Shown: one piece after another, positions 58,606 to 64,000 of the stretch
Layout: every line of letters begins with the position of its first letter
How positions within the stretch are numbered: the first letter of the stretch is position 1
Assembly: GCF_030272615.1 (NCBI RefSeq)
Contig: NC_081405.1
Location: forward strand, 312,708,235-312,772,234
Direction: 5' to 3'
DNA: 64,000 nucleotides
From: Cryptomeria japonica
Lineage: Eukaryota; Streptophyta; Pinopsida; Cupressales; Cupressaceae
Notes under the pieces: generated by a model
What the model was told of the DNA's origin: nothing
The model's input: the letters and a program-made list of their open reading frames with translations, nothing else
Databases searched by the model: none
Program-made: the position numbers and the translations under genes

Positions 58606-60471
58606 TTAAGACTTCTATATGAGGATGGTTTTAGAACCTTATGCAAGACAACAACTATGTAAGACTCTAGACCTAAATATGGTATATGCAAATTAGACCA
58701 GACTCTCTATTGAGGATTTTGACATGAGACTTGTTGAGTATTCCAAGATTTTTCCAATTCAAGTTTTTCAAGTTCTACTCTTAGATGTCCTGCAACAATT
58801 TCTCTATCAATTCTACAGGCAATTTTATACTCTATATTTAGCTTGTACTCGACTCCTATATACTAAGGTGCATTTCTCTTTAATCTTCAGGCCAAGTTAC
58901 CTAAACTGTCAATAATCTCTCATTGACCGTCATTTGGCACTAGATTAGGTTGCTCAAAGGGGAGAAAACCATCACCTGGGAGACCTATTAGGACACATGC
59001 TATGACTTTCTAGGATGATTATGCAAAAGATGATGGACTAAGATAGATGTATATGAGGTCTAGACAAGGATGTATATGAGGACTATGCAAGGAGTAAGGA
59101 TGATAGTAAGGACTTAAACGAGGACTATGCAAGAACTAAGGACGATAATAAGGACGTAAATGAGGACTATGCAAGGATTAAGGATGATAATAAGGATGTA
59201 AATGAGGACTATGCAAGGAGTAAGGATGATAATAAGGATGTAAATGAGGACTATGCAAGGACTAAGGATGATAATAAGGACGTAAATGAGGACTATGCAA
59301 GGAGTAAGGACAATAATAAGGACACAAATGAGGACTATGCAAGGACTAAGGACGATAATAAGGGCATAAATGAGGACTATGAAAGGACTACCTATGGTGA
59401 CAAGTATGTAAAACCTTGAGTTTGCAGGACTGTCTGACGTTTCAAAATTGACTTTGTTTTCAGCAATTCTATGTGTCGAACAAGTTTGTCATTTTTCAAA
59501 TATGAGAACAATTGTTTGAAGGTAGATATAGCTGATTGAACTTATTTTCAAACAAACTCTGAGAATTCTGAGATATGTAGGATAGGGCCTGAAATAGCCC
59601 AAATAACTGACTCAATACTGGTCTGATACAATGATACATAAAAGAGAACATAATACAATCTTAGGCTGGAAAGTGGACACCATTCAATGAGGCCCCCACA
59701 ACAAAATACCAAAACAAGATGAACAGATAGAGAGTCTGGCAACACTGGCTCCACTCCACGTCACACACTTCTCGAGCATGCTAGTCTCTCTTACCCCGAA
59801 GATCCGAAGATCATCTCATTGAGGGATTTCTATCTCATAATGCAAGGTACATGAGGGGTATCTATGGGGTATGATCTACACTCCCAGAATCACTGAATGT
59901 AGGATTTTGGGCTACTAAGTTTGTTCTTATTGTAAAATTTTGAGGGATCCTGATCCAATGATGGATTCTCAGAGCAAGCCACTTAAGACTTTAGTTGAAC
60001 TTATTGGTGTAGGGAAGGCCCCCACATATGTCGAATTCACTCAACACTCTAGCTGCCTAACTAGTATATTTATATAAAATTTCATAATCAAGCATGCAAT
60101 AAAAATAAACCATATTCACATTTACCCAATTTGATGCAGAATTGTATAGAATAGAGAGAAGAAAATAGAAAAGCACAAAATAATAAGAACAACAATATTT
60201 CTAATGAATGCATGATCCTAACAGAGCGATTGCGTGATCCTGTAAGGGGTTTTGTGTGATGGGTTCCACATGAATGCGTGACCCTATCTGTTTAATTGCG
60301 TAACCCTGTCTATGCGATTATGTGATGATGCAAACGTGATTGTGTGATGATGGAAACACAATTGTGTGATGATGAAATCTGCTTTAGAATCTGTACGAAA
60401 CCTGCAAAAAATGAAAAATCCGTACGATCTGTAAAAATCACACAGAAAATAGAGAAGGTTAATTAGTTGTT
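58606..60471 (-). other. Leader of element G
   Basis: No gene is supported. It holds a 42 bp tandem repeat (59069-59389) and an array of GATTGCGTGATCCTG-type words (60215-60370) next to the PBS. The middle part (59400-60100) is unique sequence. Confidence 0.65.
59069..59389 (+). repeat. 42 bp tandem repeat, about 7.6 units
   Basis: On the plus strand each unit reads as 14 codons, DVNEDYARSKDDNK, and stays open through all units until a TGA near 59420. It lies antisense to element G within the leader, with no ATG in front. Confidence 0.88.
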
Positions 60472-60490
60472 GTTCACGTTGGTCTCACCA
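60472..60490 (-). promoter_or_regulatory. Primer binding site of element G
   Basis: TGGTGAGACCAACGTGAAC on the minus strand starts three bases after the LTR end TACGACA. Confidence 0.65.
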
Positions 60491-60493
60491 AAA

Positions 60494-61785
60494 TGTCGTA
60501 GGTAAAATTCATCTTTCAAAAACCAATTAGAAATAGAGGGAAATCACGTATCCCTATCTAATCAAAGAATCCTAAACAAACCAATGAAATAATGCAAATA
60601 AGGAATAGGAATGTAAAATATACCAATCAAAACTCCCTATTCCATGACCGCATATAGCTTCCATTGTTCTTCTCTTCTTTGTGGTATGATGGCTCTCAGA
60701 TATTGCGCTGGAAAGCTGCAATTGACACAAAGATTTGAAGTTCATTTTTTGAGAATAAAGATTGAATGCTCAATTTATAGATAAATAGAGAAGATTGATT
60801 GAAAGGTGGAACAAATTGATCAAGAGGTAGAACTCAGGTGAGCTCACATGCTGATTGATAGTTGAACTGTTGATTTAAAGGTGAAACATAATAGATTGAA
60901 TAGATTAATTGAGTCAACTGATTGAGAAAAAGCTAACTGAGGGAAGAAAAAGAATGATTGGAGGAGATAAAGAGGATGAGATAGTTAATTGTTTGAAAGA
61001 TTTTTGAGAGCTTTATTTAGAAAAAGCTAACTAGAAGATGGAAATAGGGATTGAAGGGATAATTGATTGAATTAATTAATTTAGCATGTGCTTGCACTTT
61101 GACTTGGATTTTGAATTTAATATTTGCATGAGATTTATTCAAATAATTGAATTTATTTTAAATTCAATTTAGTATTTGAATATATTTAGAACTTGACTTT
61201 GATTTTCAATTTTATTTTTGAAATCATGCATATGTATTTGAAATTGGAAGAAATTAGAAGAATTTGAAATTGAAATTGAATTAGTAGAATTTGAAGAATT
61301 AATGAAATTAAATGAAATTAGAATTTGGGGATTTGGAAATGGAGAATTAATTATTTAATTAAATGATTTTAAAAAATATTTAATTATTTAGAAATTGAAA
61401 TTAGCTAAATAATAAAGATTATTTAAATTAAAGGATTAGATCACAATTAATGAAATAATAAATATTTAATTAATATTTAGAAAAGGTTTAATGATTAGAT
61501 GATTAGAGATATAAATTGAAAATTAATTAATTTAAATAATAAAGATTATTTAAACTGGGGAATTAATCAGAATTAATTAAATAAAAAATATTTAATTAAT
61601 ATTAGAAAATTGTTAAAATGATTAAATGATGATAGAATAGGAAATAGAAATAATTAGTAAGATGATGAGGAAATATGAAATTAGAAGAATAAGATTAATT
61701 AGCTTAATCAAATAATTAAAGAATTATTTAATCAATTAGAGGAATAATTAGTACATGATCAATGAGACATTTTTAGGTGTCTACA
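60494..61785 (-). repeat. 5' LTR of element G, 1,292 bp
   Basis: The minus-strand start TGTAGACACCTAAAAATG (61785) is identical to the element C LTR start, and the end is TACGACA (60494). A TATA box (TATAAATTG, minus) lies at 60771-60779, before GAGCATTCAATC. TTAATTA-rich stretches cover 61290-61750. Confidence 0.88.
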
Positions 61786-62880
61786 GGAGGTGCTGACAAA
61801 GCAAGGGGAAGAATCTGAGCATATATATTCTATAAACAAAATAGGCACATATTTATTTGAATTTTTAAAAATCATCAGTAGAGTAGAACAAGTTGTCCTT
61901 GAGGCTCAATTAAGAAAAATGCATATTTGTTGAGAAAAAAGATCTTTCTCTTCTTTCTCCTTGGATTTCTCTTCTTGGACAACCTCTAACTTGTTCCACA
62001 AAATACCTGTTCCACAAAATACACCAACAATTCCTCTGCAAGTTCACGATCACTCGATTGAGAACTAGTTTCCATTGCATCCTTGTAAAGATTACCCTTT
62101 TTAGATAGTGCAATATGTTAGCACATAATTTTTCTATAATTTCCTTAATTATTCTTTTAAAAATACTATTTTCTATAATTTCTTTAATTATGCTCTTAAA
62201 ATGCTATTGGAGGTGCTGGAAAAGCAAGGGGAAGAAGCTGAGCATACATATTCTGTAAAAAAAATAGGCACATATTTATTTGAATTTTTAAAAACCATCA
62301 ATAGAGTAGAACAAGTGCTGCTTGAGGCTCAATTAAGAAAAATGCATAGTTGTTGAGCAACAAGATCTTTCTCTTCTTTGTCCTTGGATTTCTCTTCTTG
62401 GACAACCTCTAACTTGTCATTCACAAGCTCATCAACTTTTGTCATGTATTCTTGAATGAACTTTGAAAAAGAATTTTTTTGAATATTAGCTATTTAATTC
62501 TGTAGAAGATTTAAAATGTTTATTAAAGGGAAACTTAAAATATTCACAGAATCACCAGAGTATATCAAGAACCTGAAGTAGGTATGGAAACACAAAGTCA
62601 ATCATATTATTCTTCCAGGAAAGTTCTGAAGCCACATATGGTCTGATCAAGTCATAGCATATGAACAAGCATGAAGCAAAGTATTCTTTCTTGCCCTGCA
62701 GTTTCAAATTGCAAAAGTAAGCCCCATTTCAATGCTCCAATCCAAAATGAAAATTTAAATTATACTTTATCCCATGAGAGAGAACAACCAACTATATGTT
62801 TTACCAATTGTATACCTGTTCCACAAAATACACTAGCAATTCCTTTGCAAGTTCATGATCACTCGATTGAGGTGAGGAGG
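61786..62880. repeat. Segmental duplication of unknown origin
   Basis: About 210 bases at 61787-61998 recur at 62212-62420 with roughly 90% identity (starting GAGGTGCTG, both containing GGCACATATTTATTTG). The next 60 bases (62004-62063, CTGTTCCACAAAATACAC onward) recur at 62815-62874. The first copy therefore lacks about 390 bases present in the second. Both strands show short open stretches, but I recognise no protein. This is the flank into which element G inserted. Confidence 0.7.
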
Positions 62881-62889
62881 CCTAGCAAA

Positions 62890-64000
62890 TAGGTTCTTGG
62901 GATTGATCAAAGTGCACAAACAATTATCAGAAAGGGTAAAGCTCCCATGGAGAATAAAGTTTTTGTTCAGATTGTATTAAATCCATTATCAGTTTTTGTA
63001 TCTTAAAGAAGGAGTTGAAAATGATTTAAATTTCACATTATCAGTATAAGTTATACCGATGAGGGTACTTAAACTAACAAAGACCAATTTTGCATTAGGA
63101 TACCATATACCGATGAGAGAGTATAGCAAGCTGGAGTTGTACTCATTGATAGAATTTATACCGATCAAGGAGAAATTTTGAGGAGAATTGATGCATCGAC
63201 AAAAACTATACCGATATGACCCATCGACATAGTAAACACTAGTGGCAGCAATGGAGAATTATCTTGTCGATAGCTGATGAGGGTATTGGTAAGACTTATA
63301 CTGATAAGAGTGGTGAAAAGAAGAGTCCATTGGTATAGCCAAAGCGATCAGTATGTGTTACTTTGAGCCACCTTGATGCCCAAAGAAATCATCGGTGAAA
63401 CATATACTGATGGAACATACTCTATTAGGAAGACTTTGCTTATCGGTATGTTTCATTTTGGATTACCCCGATACCTGATAAAGGAGTGGACTGATTGTGC
63501 AGAGCAAAGACACTATCAAGAAGACTCAAGGTGATGAAGCTAGTTGCATTGGTATAACCAAAATGATTGGTATGTGTTACTTTGAGTCGTCCCAATGCCT
63601 GAAGAAATCATCAATGAAACATATACCGATGGAACATAATCTATTGGGAAGACTTTGTTTATCAATATGTTTCATTTTGGATTACCCTGATACTCGAAGA
63701 AGGAGTGAACTGATTGACCAAAGTGAAGACATTATCGAGAAGAGTCATGGCGATGAAACCGGTTCCATCAGGAAGATCTATGCTGATGGTGAAGCACATC
63801 AAGGAAACAATACTTATCGTGATAACACTAAAAGAGATCGCTTGATGCTTGATGAGAATATTGGTTTGAGATATACTAATGAGGAGGAAAATGAGTCAAT
63901 GGCTTAGGGTATCCCGATAAGAGAAAGTAAGATGTCAAAGAAGATAAAGGGCTATTTAGAGAGCACCAAAAGGGAAATATTCATCAGGGAGACATATGTC
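62890..64000. repeat. Array of ATACCGATG words in both orientations
   Basis: About 15 degenerate copies of TATACCGATG or CATCGGTATA are spread over 63050-63920. A ~215-base unit (63356-63570) is repeated at 63575-63790 (TGTGTTACTTTGAG and TATGTTTCATTTTGGATTAC kept). A 136-codon open frame at 63497-63907 falls within the repeat, and I do not take it as a gene. The style matches the leader and LTR arrays of the other elements here. Confidence 0.7.

Larger units (their letters stand above)
58404..61785 (-). mobile_element. Element G: gypsy retrotransposon, 5' LTR to first codons of gag
   Basis: Minus strand: LTR 61785-60494, PBS, leader 60471-58606, gag start at 58605, cut at 58404 by the element F LTR. 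The LTR belongs to the same family as that of element C, inserted in the opposite orientation. Confidence 0.85.

Noticed and set aside
61910-62113. 67-codon minus-strand ORF in the duplicated segment
   Set aside because: The second copy has a different frame structure and no motif is visible.
63497-63907. 136-codon ORF at the right edge
   Set aside because: It lies inside the tandem ATACCGATG unit and the sister unit does not keep it open.
1-64000. Host protein-coding gene, tRNA or rRNA
   Set aside because: Every long frame with a recognisable motif belongs to a retroelement; no exon-intron gene pattern or structural RNA was found by eye.

Overview
The window is a dense stack of plant LTR retrotransposons. 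I recognise no host gene, rRNA or tRNA. Ty3/gypsy polyproteins with two RNase H domains, an antisense plant-mobile-domain gene, AT-rich LTRs and near-complete pseudogenisation point to a large-genome seed plant. A gymnosperm such as a conifer is my best guess, by inference only. Identities were judged by eye, and boundaries may be off by a few bases.

Layout, left to right. (1) 1-15789: element A, plus strand, a Tat-like gypsy element. It has the end of its 5' LTR, PBS, a 2.4 kb leader, gag-pol as a pseudogene, a 4.9 kb 3' region holding an antisense plant-mobile-domain pseudogene, PPT and a 789 bp LTR. (2) 15001-23980: that same LTR also serves as the 5' LTR of a second A-type copy (B), of which only the leader survives. 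The leader is split by a 6.5 kb solo LTR (16152-22688, family E). (3) 23981-26410: the 3' region, PPT and LTR of another family (C), fused to B. (4) 26411-30884: element D, minus strand, LTR to gag. (5) 30885-49884: element E, minus strand, with two giant LTRs around a gag-PR-RNaseH-RT-RNaseH-INT core. (6) 49885-58403: element F, minus strand, with a roughly 6.0 kb LTR, PBS, gag and protease. (7) 58404-61785: element G, minus strand, LTR, leader and the first codons of gag. (8) 61786-64000: unassigned repeats.

Steps 3 to 7 each look cut by the unit to their left, as expected for the right flank of a nested insertion series (oldest at right, youngest at left). The matching left halves would lie outside the window.

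The most unusual system is the giant-LTR group E/F. Each LTR (about 6.0-6.5 kb) carries a ~1,200-codon reading frame that is not gag or pol. Upstream of it lies an array of hairpins or palindromes: four ~50 bp hairpins in the family-E solo LTR and about 20 palindromes in F. The E and F LTR proteins share motifs at matching positions, so they look like one divergent family of LTR-encoded proteins. E and F also share the same PBS. All copies here are broken by stop codons or frameshifts.
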